35,607 nt of DNA, from assembly GCF_000482865.1 (NCBI RefSeq), contig NZ_AXWW01000069.1, positions 1-35,607 on the forward strand, in the 5' to 3' direction. A model generated the notes under the pieces. The model had not been told where the DNA came from. It saw only the letters and a list, made by a program, of their open reading frames with translations, and did not search any database. This document shows, piece by piece, positions 24,019 through 32,356 of this stretch. Position numbers and translations under genes: made by a program. The stretch comes from Actinokineospora inagensis DSM 44258. Lineage in GTDB: Bacteria; Actinomycetota; Actinomycetes; Mycobacteriales; Pseudonocardiaceae. Within the stretch, counting starts at the first letter, position 1. Each line of letters starts with the position of its first letter.

Positions 24019-24739
24019 GGCGGAAGATCTCCAGGTCGGCGAGCGGGAACCACTCCAGAATCCGGGCGTAGTCCTCGGGCGCGTGGTCCTTGATCGGCTT
24101 GAGGAACCGGTAGTCGAGGCCGTCGAAGCTGCGGCCGAACCAGTCGTACTCCGGCGGCAAAGGACACGAGTGGCGGGCGAGGGCGGCGCGGACGTCGGCG
24201 ATGCGCCAGTCCCATACCGGGGACACCTTGCGCAGGTGCTCGCGCACGGGGCCGTGGGTGACCATCGCCATCCGCCGGTTCGGGGAGTCTGCGGCCCGCA
24301 CCCCGTCGGCGTTCCACGCTCTCGGTAGGTCGAGGTCGTTGCGGAGCAGGTCGGCGAGTTCTTCGTAGGTGGGTTCGGGGAACTGGGCGGCCTCGATGAT
24401 CGCGCAGCGTTCCGGTGGCTGGAACAGGAAGCTGTTGAGCCACCGATACAGGCTCGGGTGGGGCAGGTTCACGATCCGGGTGCCGAAGAAGTCCTCGTAG
24501 AACTTGAGCGAGTCCTCCACGAACTGCAAGCCCGGTACGAGGTAGAGGTGGTAGGGGACGACGGTGATCCCGGCCTCGCGCATCGCCAGCCACGCGGCCA
24601 ACGAGTCCTTGCCTCGGGAGAAGCCGAGCAAAACCCGTTTCCCCTCGGCCGCCAACTCCTCGCGGAGCCGTTGAGACGGGGTGATGCCGTTAATGGTGAT
24701 GGGCAGGCGTGCCTCCTTCGTGGGTGGACACCCGCGCAC
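24002..24739 (-). CDS. PAPS reductase-like PP-loop protein
   Basis: A protein of up to 245 residues in the adenine nucleotide alpha-hydrolase / PAPS reductase superfamily. The PP-loop is GFSRGKDSLAAW (SRGKDS at 41-46), followed by helical/strand elements and an aromatic C-terminal region (PPEYDWFGRSFDGLDYRFLK). Relatives include IbrA and the DNA phosphorothioation enzyme DndC, but no 4Fe-4S cysteine set is evident, so a specific reaction cannot be named. The conventional start is GTG 24739 without a ribosome site. A perfect AAGGAGG (24718-24712) lies five bases before a CTG at 24706, which may be the true start (MPITINGITPS...). A ParB-like gene lies 2.6 kb upstream. Confidence 0.85.
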   Translation of the reverse strand: MRGCPPTKEARLPITINGITPSQRLREELAAEGKRVLLGFSRGKDSLAAWLAMREAGITVVPYHLYLVPGLQFVEDSLKFYEDFFGTRIVNLPHPSLYRWLNSFLFQPPERCAIIEAAQFPEPTYEELADLLRNDLDLPRAWNADGVRAADSPNRRMAMVTHGPVREHLRKVSPVWDWRIADVRAALARHSCPLPPEYDWFGRSFDGLDYRFLKPIKDHAPEDYARILEWFPLADLEIFRRDLTR

Positions 24740-24754
24740 CGCTTGGTGCCCGGG

Positions 24755-25045
24755 TCACCGGGCCAGGTCCGGGGTGCGGTCGGGGGTGGTGCGGTGGATG
24801 AGCCGTCCGATGCCGGTGTGGGACAGGCTGGTGTGCTCGGCGATCCGCCGGTGCGAGGCGCCGAGTGCTTTCGCTTGCCGGATCAGGGATTCCCGCTCGT
24901 CGCGCCAGGCGTGGTACTGCTCGTCGGCCTGCTCCAGCGCGGCCAGCACCGCGGCCAGGTCGGTATCCCTGGCGGTGATCGGATCGGTCACCGGCGCCCC
25001 CGGCGGACACGTGGGTTCGGCCGTGTCGGAAACCTGACCGGCCAT
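24755..25045 (-). CDS. Small helix-turn-helix protein
   Basis: A 96-residue protein; ATG at 25045 with GAGG seven bases upstream. A Pro/Asp-rich N-terminus is followed by a helix (VLAALEQADEQYHAWRDERE) and a clear HTH (about 55-85: IRQAKALGASHRRIAEHTSL, then SHTGIGRLIH). It probably binds DNA, as a late-gene regulator or a packaging-site factor. Confidence 0.8.
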   Translation of the reverse strand: MAGQVSDTAEPTCPPGAPVTDPITARDTDLAAVLAALEQADEQYHAWRDERESLIRQAKALGASHRRIAEHTSLSHTGIGRLIHRTTPDRTPDLAR

Positions 25046-25201
25046 ACCCGGGCCTCAGTGGCTTGTGCCCTTCCGGCCGGGTCAGGGGTGTCCCCCCTGG
25101 GGGCCGCGTGCCGGTGGCCGTGAGTGACCGCCGGGGCGTGGCCGGTGAGTGCGGCGGGCGGCAGCTCCGGCACGGAACAGGGTGGTGGGCGGGTGCGGGG
25201 G

Positions 25202-25606
25202 TCACGGTGAGTGCCAGCCTCCCCGGGTCCTGGGGTCGGTGGCGGTCACCCGGGCATGGCACGGGCCACACAACCCCCGCCCACGCGCGGGGTCGTCGGG
25301 GTCCAGTCCTGCGGCCACCAGTTCACGGCGGGTCAGCGGCCAGTGATCGGCCACGGTGGCAGCCTCACCACACGGGTGGCCCCGGTGACCGGGGCAGGCG
25401 GTGAGGTCACAGCGGCAGATGGGGTCACGGGCCAGCACGGCGGGGCGGAACCGGGAGCGGTGCGGGCCGGAGTAGCCCCGGTCGGCGGAGGTTCCGCCGG
25501 AGCGGCGGGCACGCGTGCGGCAGGCAGGGCAGCGGCCCCCGGTGGGGGTGGTGTTGGGGCAGCCAGGCCGGGAGCAGGGGCGCGGCGCGCGGACGGGCAT
25601 CCACAT
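25202..25606 (-). CDS. HNH endonuclease
   Basis: A 134-residue HNH nuclease. Two zinc-binding knuckles are CSRPGC/CPAC and the later C/C pairs (ICRCDLTACPGH, LCGPCH). The HNH core is ADHWP with GLCGPCHARVTA. Phage HNH proteins near terminase genes cut DNA and can support packaging. ATG at 25606 (or 25600). The gene is separated from TerS by four genes. The sequence before 25606 in frame is not domain-like. Confidence 0.88.
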   Translation of the reverse strand: MWMPVRAPRPCSRPGCPNTTPTGGRCPACRTRARRSGGTSADRGYSGPHRSRFRPAVLARDPICRCDLTACPGHRGHPCGEAATVADHWPLTRRELVAAGLDPDDPARGRGLCGPCHARVTATDPRTRGGWHSP

Positions 25607-25695
25607 CCCCAGGGCTCGGCAGTCCGGGTGTCCGGGGCGGGCATGGGTGCGGCCCCCACACCGGGTGATGTGGGGGCCGGAAGGCGGACGGAGGG

Positions 25696-25851
25696 TCAGC
25701 GGGTCCACTGGGCGGGCGGGTGCTCCTGGCGGGTCATCCACTCATCCAGGGCGGTCACCAGTTCCCGGAGTTGGTCGAAGTCGTCGAAATCGGCATCCGG
25801 GTTGTCCCGGCACAGCTCACGGATCGAGACAAGGGCCTGTGTCGGGTCCAT
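25696..25851 (-). CDS. Small acidic hypothetical protein
   Basis: A 51-residue protein starting two bases after the DUF932 gene stop, with AGGTGG six bases upstream. Acidic and helical (DNPDADFDDFDQLRELVTAL). No known family is recognised. The tight coupling supports a real gene. Confidence 0.65.
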   Translation of the reverse strand: MDPTQALVSIRELCRDNPDADFDDFDQLRELVTALDEWMTRQEHPPAQWTR

Positions 25852-25852
25852 C

Positions 25853-26968
25853 TCAGGCCACCTGAAAGAGCTTGAACGCCTGGTGCTTGACCTGGTTTCC
25901 CTTGCCCAGCAAGGCGCGTTGTGCACGGGCGGCGGCCGCGTCCTCACCGGGCACCGGTGCCCGGTGGTCGACGTACTCGATCACGGTCTGGAACCCGGAC
26001 CAGTGGCTTCCCTTGGTCCGCTTGCCACCGATGTTGGCGTTCGTCTCGCCCTTGAATAGAGCCATCAACTCGGAGGTGAGTGCGTCGTCACGTTCCTTCA
26101 CGTCGCTGCGCGCGTCGTCGTCCGGTGCGGGCCAGATTTCCCGGCACACGGCCTCGAAGTCCTTGATCGCCAAATCCGCCTTGATCATCTTCTCGGCCTC
26201 CTCGGCGAAGGCGTCGGCGTAGTCGAAGGTGATCTTGAGGGCTTCCCGGGCGGCGGCCATCTTGGCCGGGGCGGCCGGGGAGTGGCGGAAGGACCAGCGG
26301 GAGACGTGGTTGCCCAGGGCAGCGGCTTGGGTGTTGGCACACACCACCCGGACCGGGGTGATCAGGAACTCCGACGCCCGCCCCGGCTGAAAGTAGTTGA
26401 ACCCGGCCAGGTTCAGCTCGACCCGATCCACGCCGCCCACGAGGATGCCCTTCGGCAGGCGGGCGGTGATGAACACGTCCCTGCCGCCTCGCAGCGCACC
26501 GGCGGTGTCCACGATGGCCCCGGACTGGTCCAGGATGGCGGACAGGGTCTCGCCCATCACCTCGTTCGGGATCGGGGTGTAGTCCCGCCCCGCCACCGAG
26601 AGGACTTCCCGCTTGCCGGTGAACGGGCTGACCCGGCTCACGGCCTGGTAGTCGTCCACCCCGACCAGCTCCACGCAGTCGTCCTCCTCCACCAGGCGGC
26701 TGTCGTCCTCGCCTTCGTGGTCGCCGATCTCGCAGGTGTCGGTGTGCTTGTCCCCCAGCGCGGCGGAGCATTCCGGGCACTCGGTGCCGGTGAGCGGAAC
26801 GGTCACCGGGTCCAGCCGGACAGCCCAGTTGTCCAGGGAGGCCAACTTGAGGGCATCGGCAACGGTCATCGGCCCGGGGACCACGGTCCCCAACCGGTGC
26901 CAGGCGGGGGTGTTGGCGGAGATAAAGGCGGCGGTGCCATCCTCACCAATGTCAATCATGTGAGCCAT
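25853..26968 (-). CDS. DUF932 phage/plasmid-like protein
   Basis: A 371-residue protein of the DUF932/TIGR03299 type: TPAWHRLGTVV near the N-terminus, AVSRVSPFTGKREVL, FITARLPKGILVGG, the NYFQPGRASEFLITPVRVVC core with CANTQAAALG, and a helical C-terminal part (KGSHWSGFQTVIEYVDH). An internal cysteine/acidic insert (ECPECSAALGDKHTDTC, C pairs that may bind zinc) is present. The family is common in phages and plasmids; the function is unknown. ATG at 26968 follows AAAGGG; an own promoter is likely (27036-27063). Confidence 0.9.
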   Translation of the reverse strand: MAHMIDIGEDGTAAFISANTPAWHRLGTVVPGPMTVADALKLASLDNWAVRLDPVTVPLTGTECPECSAALGDKHTDTCEIGDHEGEDDSRLVEEDDCVELVGVDDYQAVSRVSPFTGKREVLSVAGRDYTPIPNEVMGETLSAILDQSGAIVDTAGALRGGRDVFITARLPKGILVGGVDRVELNLAGFNYFQPGRASEFLITPVRVVCANTQAAALGNHVSRWSFRHSPAAPAKMAAAREALKITFDYADAFAEEAEKMIKADLAIKDFEAVCREIWPAPDDDARSDVKERDDALTSELMALFKGETNANIGGKRTKGSHWSGFQTVIEYVDHRAPVPGEDAAAARAQRALLGKGNQVKHQAFKLFQVA

Positions 26969-27035
26969 GAGAAGCCCTTTCAGGCGGTGATGTGAACCCC
27001 TGCCGGATCGGCGGGGCGGTTCTTTCGGCACCTCA

Positions 27036-27063
27036 AGGATACCGGGTACACCACCTGTGTCCA
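27036..27063 (-). promoter_or_regulatory. Predicted promoter for the DUF932 operon
   Basis: On the minus strand TGGACA (27063-27058) and TATCCT (27041-27036) are separated by 16 bases, giving a leader of about 60 bases before the ATG at 26968. The gap between 26969 and 27160 holds no gene. Confidence 0.5.
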
Positions 27064-27160
27064 GCATTCCGGGCCACTCACCAGTGCATTTACTCGAACG
27101 GCCTAGCGTCGATTTCGCGTATTTGCCTGGCCTGCATGAATGGGGGGCGAGAGACAAGCA

Positions 27161-27192
27161 AAGGGGCTCGGCGGTGTTCCACCGAGCCCCTT
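27161..27192 (-). terminator. Rho-independent terminator of the ParB-like cluster
   Basis: AAGGGGCTCGGCGG pairs with CCACCGAGCCCCTT (one mismatch in 14 bp). On the minus strand it is followed by a T-rich TTTGCTTGTCT tract. It lies about 100 bases after the ParB-like gene stop. Confidence 0.8.
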
Positions 27193-27294
27193 CGTGCCTC
27201 ATGGCTCAATTTGCCGAAAGAACCTGAAAGGCGTGGTCCATCCTGCCGGACGGCCATGGCCTTGTCGACCGGCCGCGCCCGGATGGCCGCGTGT

Positions 27295-27783
27295 TCACCG
27301 CCAGTGCGTGGGGCTGTAGGGCAGCGGGAACCGGGCCGCGCGTTCGGTGGCGTCGGTGAGCACGTAGGCGGGCAGGGTCTCTTGGAAGCGGTGCAGGGCG
27401 TGGTAGACCCGGTGCCAGCCGTCGATGACCACCGAACCAGGTGGCCCGTCTGGTGTCGGCGGAAGCGGGGCGATGATGATCGGCTCGTCCAGGTCGGTGG
27501 TCATCGCGTGGTCGTGGTCGATTGCGATGCACACCACCGGGATTCCCTGTCCGGTGGGGATGGCCGGGGGCATGAAGGCACCGAGTCCGCCGATGCCGAC
27601 CTGCGCGTGCAGGGCGGCGGCATCCGGATCGGCGGCGACCAGCTCCCGGGTGTGGGTCTTGCACCAGCGCAGGGTGAACCAGCGGAAGGTCCGGCAACCG
27701 ATGTGTGTTGCCGGGTGCTCGTGTCCGGGGCCTGTGCGGGGATGACCGTCCGGGTCAATGAGAGGGATCGGGTGGCCGGTCAT
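27295..27783 (-). CDS. ParB/Srx-like domain protein
   Basis: A 162-residue protein; its ATG overlaps the preceding stop (ATGA). The C-terminal half carries VVIDGWHRVYHALHRF with the D-G-x-H-R motif of ParB-like nuclease/sulfiredoxin-fold domains. The N-terminal half contains a short C/H-containing stretch and AIDHDHAM. In IbrB and some phage proteins such a domain works with a PAPS-reductase-like partner; one is encoded downstream at 24002-24739. Other possibilities are a DNA-binding or nuclease role. The domain appears shorter than full ParB. Confidence 0.75.
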   Translation of the reverse strand: MTGHPIPLIDPDGHPRTGPGHEHPATHIGCRTFRWFTLRWCKTHTRELVAADPDAAALHAQVGIGGLGAFMPPAIPTGQGIPVVCIAIDHDHAMTTDLDEPIIIAPLPPTPDGPPGSVVIDGWHRVYHALHRFQETLPAYVLTDATERAARFPLPYSPTHWR

Positions 27784-28088
27784 CGGTCACCGCCGGTGTG
27801 TCGTGGGTTGGTGGTCAGGTCGCGGTAGCGGTCGGAGTCCAGCGCCACGATCTGCGGGCCGTGGACGGCTTCCTCACCGGTGAACGCGGCGGCGTGTTCG
27901 GCGCACCAGGGCTCGCCGTACTCGCTGTCGAAGACGTCACCGGGGCGGGTGCAGGGGAGGTCGGTGCAAGTGACGCACGAGGCGCACAGTCCCACGCCCA
28001 CCTGTTCCGGCGGGCCGGTGTGCACGAGCACGGCCACCGCTGCCACGGCGGAGTCGTCGTGGTTGTGGCACAACACTTCGGTGGTCAT
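27780..28088 (-). CDS. Small cysteine-rich hypothetical protein
   Basis: A 102-residue protein with overlaps at both ends (ATGA type). Cysteines cluster as CHNHDD, CASCVTCTDLPC and WCAEH, suggesting zinc binding. It is co-transcribed with the ParB-like gene. Function not recognised. Confidence 0.7.
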   Translation of the reverse strand: MTTEVLCHNHDDSAVAAVAVLVHTGPPEQVGVGLCASCVTCTDLPCTRPGDVFDSEYGEPWCAEHAAAFTGEEAVHGPQIVALDSDRYRDLTTNPRHTGGDR

Positions 28089-28558
28089 GACGCTCCCTCG
28101 TCGGAGTCGATCGGTTTGGCCGCGCCGGTGATGTTGTCGCGCAGCAGGCGGTAGATCTTGCCCATCCCGATGAGCACTTCGTCGGGTACGGATTCGCCGG
28201 TGCGGCGCTTGCGCGCTGCCATCGCACGGCTGAGCAGTATGTTCCAGCGGTTGGACTCCACCAGCAGCGCGCAGACCGAGCAGGCCGCCCAGTCGGCCAT
28301 GCTCGTGTAGGTGTGGTCCGCGTCCTTCTCCGGAAGGGTCATGACGGCGAAGTCGCGGACCGGGATGACGAACTCCGGTCGCCCCTCGGCGCAGAAGTCG
28401 CACTGGCCCCGCCATCCCGGCGGTGCGGGCACCGGCACCGGATCGTGGTCGGTCGGTCCGTTCGCGCGGGTGTGGCGGTAGGACGCACCGTCGTTGTCCG
28501 CGTAGTGCTCCAAGGCGTGCTCGCACACCTGGCAGATGACGATCTCAGGCGTGGTCAC
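28085..28558 (-). CDS. Conserved actinobacterial zinc-ribbon-like protein
   Basis: A 157-residue protein with CQVCEH near the N-terminus, CDFCAEGRPEFVIPVRDF and WAACSVCALLVESNRW, then a basic helix (LLSRAMAARKRR). The CDFC...RDF...WAAC pattern is widespread in actinobacteria and their phages without assigned function; it probably binds zinc. GTG at 28558 with AGGGG upstream. Confidence 0.75.
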   Translation of the reverse strand: MTTPEIVICQVCEHALEHYADNDGASYRHTRANGPTDHDPVPVPAPPGWRGQCDFCAEGRPEFVIPVRDFAVMTLPEKDADHTYTSMADWAACSVCALLVESNRWNILLSRAMAARKRRTGESVPDEVLIGMGKIYRLLRDNITGAAKPIDSDEGAS

Positions 28559-28961
28559 ACCGTTCCCCTTCGTTGACGCGGATGACGCCCTCGGGCCAGC
28601 GGGCGTCGGTGAGCACCGACTGCATCCGGGGCAGCAGCCAGACCTGGCTGGGGTTGTGCTTGTCGTAGGGCGACATGGCGTGCACGGCGTGCCAGGCGGC
28701 GTCGTAGACGGCCTTGGCCGCCACCGTCATCCGCCTTGGTTCGACGAACGTTTCCGCCTCCAGGACCGGAGTTCCGGGGCCAACGAGGAACTCGTCGGCC
28801 AGCCCGCCGATGGCCACGACCAACCGGCCGTCCTCGAACACCAGGACTCGCAGGGTCACGTCGGCGGGCAGGGTGCCTTGCTGCCGCTCCAACTCCAGCA
28901 CGAAGTGAACCCAGGCGGCCACGGACAACGCCCGGCGCGCGGCGAGACCGAGGGCGCTCAT
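28545..28961 (-). CDS. Hypothetical early-region protein
   Basis: A 138-residue protein whose ATG at 28961 overlaps the upstream stop (ATGA). An N-terminal Ala-rich helix is followed by strands (TLRVLVFEDGRLVVAIGGL) and a helix (MTVAAKAVYDAAWHAVHAM). No cysteines apart from one near the end. Family not recognised. Confidence 0.65.
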   Translation of the reverse strand: MSALGLAARRALSVAAWVHFVLELERQQGTLPADVTLRVLVFEDGRLVVAIGGLADEFLVGPGTPVLEAETFVEPRRMTVAAKAVYDAAWHAVHAMSPYDKHNPSQVWLLPRMQSVLTDARWPEGVIRVNEGERCDHA

Positions 28962-29446
28962 CGCCACCACCCCACCAGGTGGCGGACGAGCACCCAGCAA
29001 CCGCGGGCGAGGTGACCCCAGTAGAAGCGGCGGACCCGCACGTATCCTGGCCGGAACCGGTGGGGCTCGCCCGGCGCCAGGACCAGGACCTCGACGGCGC
29101 CGAACCGGTGAATGCCGTGGTGGACCGCGTCGTGCTGCCCGACGTCGTGGCGCACTTGGTGAGCGAGAATGTCGAGGAAGTTGGGGTCGTCGTCCTCGCG
29201 CACCGTGGCCCCGTGGACCTGGATGTCGACCAGCCACGGCGCCCACATGCGGTGCCGGTAGACGGTGGCCGAGAACTCCACGTCCACGAACCGCTCCGGC
29301 AGCTCGTGCGCGACCAGGTAGCGGACCAGGTCGGGAACGGAGTGCAGGTGGGCGCTGTCTTTCACTCGTTGTCCGGCCTTGTCCCAGGTGGCCAACTGAT
29401 GTCGGCCCACCAGGGGCGGACCCCATCGGATCAGTCTCGGAAACAC
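28958..29446 (-). CDS. Hypothetical His-rich protein, first gene of the cluster
   Basis: A 162-residue protein with GTG at 29446 and AAGGGG eight bases upstream. It is rich in His and aromatics (LAHQVRHDVGQHDAVHHGIH) and ends in a basic, aromatic tail (YVRVRRFYWGHLARGCW). It begins the cluster ending at the ParB-like gene; expression probably starts in the upstream 450-base gap. Function unknown. Confidence 0.65.
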   Translation of the reverse strand: MFPRLIRWGPPLVGRHQLATWDKAGQRVKDSAHLHSVPDLVRYLVAHELPERFVDVEFSATVYRHRMWAPWLVDIQVHGATVREDDDPNFLDILAHQVRHDVGQHDAVHHGIHRFGAVEVLVLAPGEPHRFRPGYVRVRRFYWGHLARGCWVLVRHLVGWWR

Positions 29447-29895
29447 GGATAGACCCCTTCACAAGGTCAACAGGAATCCCCAACGGCCACACCGGGCCAT
29501 TTTCTCGGGGCTTACCCATTCATCCTGCGGCGGCATTCGGGAATCTCTCAAGGGCAATTATTGATAGAAGCATCACCGGTACGGATTCGAGAAATCGAAC
29601 CATGCCCGGAAATGGCATTCCATGTCGGAGAAGGAAATGTCGCGCGCGGACTGGCGGGGGTGGTGCGGGCGGCGGCCGGGGCGACCACACCGGCGACGGG
29701 GTGGGGATCACCGGGGTCACGGCGCAGGACCGCCACCCGCACCGGAAAGGCTGCCGCCGCGCAGGGATGGGTGGATTGCGCGGCGGCAGCCGAAGGGGGG
29801 ATTCTCGGCGTGCGGTGGGCATGGCTCCGCCGAGCCCGACCAGTATGGCATGGAATCGATCAGGTGATCAACCGATGACCGGATCTTTTTGCCGG
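29447..29895. other. Noncoding gap with two strong hairpins
   Basis: No convincing gene. A perfect 14-bp hairpin pairs GCTGCCGCCGCGCA (29750-29763) with TGCGCGGCGGCAGC (29777-29790). A second stem, ATGACCGG (29875-29882) with CCGGTCAT (29892-29899), holds the stop codon of the next gene. These probably terminate the early operon. 29500-29640 is less GC-rich than its surroundings and probably holds the promoter of the next cluster; a replication origin cannot be excluded. Confidence 0.65.
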
Positions 29896-30612
29896 TCATT
29901 CGCAGTCCAGGGCGAGCACGGTCGTGCACTGCTGGCCGAGGAGTTGTCCCAGGCGTTCCCAGGTGTCCAGTGGCCAGCGGGTCTCGCAGGCCGCGCAGGC
30001 GGCTTCCGCGTGGTCGGTGTCGATCCACAGCGCGGGTTGGCGCACCCAGTCGGCTTCGGTGTCCGACCAGACCAGCACGGTGTTTTCGCGGCAGGTCGGG
30101 CAGGTGTGGCCGCGCAGTCGGTACCGGGGTGGTGGTTCCACCACGGCGCGGGCGGCGGTGACCCATCGCTGTGCCTGGTCGGCGGTGTGGGCCAGGCAGT
30201 CCGGGTCTTCCAGTTGCCAGTGTTCGGCATGGGAGGCCCAGAGTCGGACCTGTTTGGACAGTGCGTACCGGGGACCGGGGTCGAACAGGTGGTGACCGTG
30301 CGCGGCGAGTTGGCGGCGCATCTCGGTGCCGATCTCGGCGACGACCGCCACGGCGTTGAGGCTGGCCGGTGGGCGCGAGCCGGTCCCGGTGGCCCCGGTG
30401 CGCTCCCCGCCCGGTTCAGTGGCCTGCACGAGCTGGTCGAGCAGGCACGGGATGAGCGCGCGTTCGGTGAAGCCGTCGTCGCGGGTGATGGTGGCAACGC
30501 CGGGGGCGCAGAGCTGGTCGACGGCGGCGTCGAACGCCAGGCGGGCCTGGACGGGGTCGACGCGCTCCGCCTGGTCGTCGTCGAGGTCGTGGTGGTGGCG
30601 GTCGCGGTTCAT
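29896..30612 (-). CDS. Early-region protein with zinc ribbons
   Basis: A 238-residue protein; its ATG at 30612 overlaps the preceding stop (ATGA). The N-terminus is His/Asp-rich, the middle is helical, and the C-terminus has CPTCRENTVLVWSD, then DTDHAEAACAACETRWP, two CxxC pairs that probably bind zinc. Similar proteins occur in actinophage early regions without known function. The frame is open far upstream but those codons belong to neighbouring genes. Confidence 0.75.
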   Translation of the reverse strand: MNRDRHHHDLDDDQAERVDPVQARLAFDAAVDQLCAPGVATITRDDGFTERALIPCLLDQLVQATEPGGERTGATGTGSRPPASLNAVAVVAEIGTEMRRQLAAHGHHLFDPGPRYALSKQVRLWASHAEHWQLEDPDCLAHTADQAQRWVTAARAVVEPPPRYRLRGHTCPTCRENTVLVWSDTEADWVRQPALWIDTDHAEAACAACETRWPLDTWERLGQLLGQQCTTVLALDCE

Positions 30613-31142
30613 GGTGTCGTCCCGGTGGTGGTGCGGGCGGCGTCGAGGCGGGAGGGGTGCAGGCCGGTGAGTCGGTCGCGGCGTTCGCGGCGGCCGAGCC
30701 GGTCGCGGCTCAGTGGCCCGCACGCCTGCCCGGAGTTGGCTTTGCAGAACGGGCACCGCACGCCGATCGCGGCGTCGCGGTCCGGGGTCCGTGCCCAGCC
30801 CATGGCGGCATAGACGGCGTCGATCCCACGGTCGCGGGCGGCGACGGCGCGTTCGCGGGTGATCCCGGATCGGCGTTGCGCGGGCACAGCGGCCCGTCCG
30901 GCGGGGTGGGCGCGGGCGATGCGGATGCGGTCGATCACGTCCGCCGGGGCGATCCGGCCGTGGTGCTGCGTTTGGAGCACGGTGAGCGCGGCGTGGCACT
31001 CCCCGGCGGAGTGACCGCGCAACTCGTTCAGCCACGTGTCGACTGCGGCGTCGGTGGGCGGGGCGTGGCCGGTGACCCGGTAGTGGGTCAGCAGAGCGCG
31101 CACTTCCGAGCGGGTCAGCGGGGGCTGGGTCTCGGCGCTCAT
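30609..31142 (-). CDS. Zinc-finger replication-accessory-like protein
   Basis: A 177-residue protein. The N-terminal helical region (LTRSEVRALLTHYRVTGHAP, DTWLNELRGHSAGECHAAL) resembles parts of actinophage helicase-loader proteins. The C-terminal GVRCPFCKANSGQACGPLSR holds a CxxC...C pattern. ATG at 31142 overlaps the stop of the frameshifted gene (ATGA). Likely involved in phage DNA replication; inferred from neighbours. Confidence 0.75.
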   Translation of the reverse strand: MSAETQPPLTRSEVRALLTHYRVTGHAPPTDAAVDTWLNELRGHSAGECHAALTVLQTQHHGRIAPADVIDRIRIARAHPAGRAAVPAQRRSGITRERAVAARDRGIDAVYAAMGWARTPDRDAAIGVRCPFCKANSGQACGPLSRDRLGRRERRDRLTGLHPSRLDAARTTTGTTP

Positions 31143-32328
31143 GCGGGCACCCGCCCCGACTCGGCTTCGGCGAGGGTGGTGGCGTCGAGGGCCTGGGCGA
31201 CGATGGCGTGCAGGGTCTCGGGGTCGGCGTGGGCGGCAGCTCCCGGACCGCGAGGCCGATCGGGGAGCGGTCGTCGTCGGCGATGGCGTCGGTGCGCATC
31301 CGCTCGATCGCCTCCGCCGCCGCAACTGCTTGGGCGCGCAGGGCAGGTGCCGCGGCCAGCAAGGCGGCGCGTTGGTGCTCGCCCACCAGCTCGGGCAACC
31401 ACGAGACCGGCAGGCGTTTGGCGGACCAGGTGCGCAGTCCGGCGGCGATCACCGCGGCCTCCACGTCCTCGCGCAGCAGCTCGATGACCTCGGTACGGAG
31501 CCGGTCACGGACGCGGTGGGGTTGCTCGGGGGTGTGCACCGCGACCAGCCGTTCGGCCTCGGCGCGGCGGCGTTGCCGCTTCGAGCCCGGCTCGGCCACC
31601 GGCTGATCGTCGGGGGTCTCGTGTGCGCGCGTATCGCGCGCCTCGCGCGTGGGGTCCCCCCTTTCGTGATCTACCAACGCAAGAGGAACTACTCCACCCC
31701 GCTCCCTACTCCCTTCTCCCCTGGGTCGCGCCGAAGGGATCGGCGATGGGATCGGGGACGGGTTCGTCGAGTCGTCTTGGGCCGGTTCGTGGCCGAGCGG
31801 CGCGGTCGAGTCGGTGGTGGGCTTGTCGGCGCGGCGGGGGCGTTGGGCCATCGCGGCCGTCACCGACGGGGGCAACGCGCGTGCCCCGGCCTCCAGCTCC
31901 CGGGCGGCGACCAGCGGCGCCGGACCGGTGATCTCGACCGGCAGCCGCCGCAGCTCCCGGGCCAGTGAGGCGCGCAGGATGGGCGAGACGATCTCGAACG
32001 CGGTCCGCAGTGCCGCGCGCAGCGTGTTCGGTTGGCGCCACAGCTCGTCACGGCGGACGAAGCTGCGCACCAGCAGTTCCTCGGTGTCGTGGTCGATCAC
32101 CACGAACCGGGCCGCGTCCAACTCCGCCAGCGCCGCGCGCACACCGTCGAGCCCGAGATCATGGTGGGAGTTCGCCCAGCGGCGCACGGCGACATCGAGC
32201 ATCCCGGCATAGGTCAACCGACGCTGCGAGAACAGAAACAAGTACAAGAGCTTGGCCGGAGTGGACAGTGCCAAGAAGTCTTCGTCTTCCCAGATGTCCA
32301 GGTACAGGCGTGCGTGATCACGCGCCAT
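31139..32328 (-). pseudogene. Replication-initiation-type protein with a frameshift
   Basis: The reading frame starts at ATG 32328 (GGGGGAG nine bases upstream) and gives a winged-helix-like N-terminus (LYLDIWEDEDFLALSTPAKL, HHDLGLDGVRAALAELD) of the type found in actinophage replication/helicase-loader proteins, a disordered middle, and a C-terminal helix (RTEVIELLREDVEAAVIAAG). Near 31235-31247 the sensible sequence moves to the -1 frame (AAHADPETLHAIVAQALD), which ends at 31139 and overlaps the next start as ATGA. The original frame has no stop and runs on as low-complexity sequence. A one-base loss is the simplest cause; a sequencing error is possible. About 395 residues when restored. 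Confidence 0.75.
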
Positions 32329-32356
32329 GATGATGAACTCCCCCAACAGGTTCAGG

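Noticed and set aside
29520..29822. Minus-strand open frame in the 29.5-29.8 kb gap
   Set aside because: Pro-rich, spans a perfect hairpin, no ribosome site or domain.
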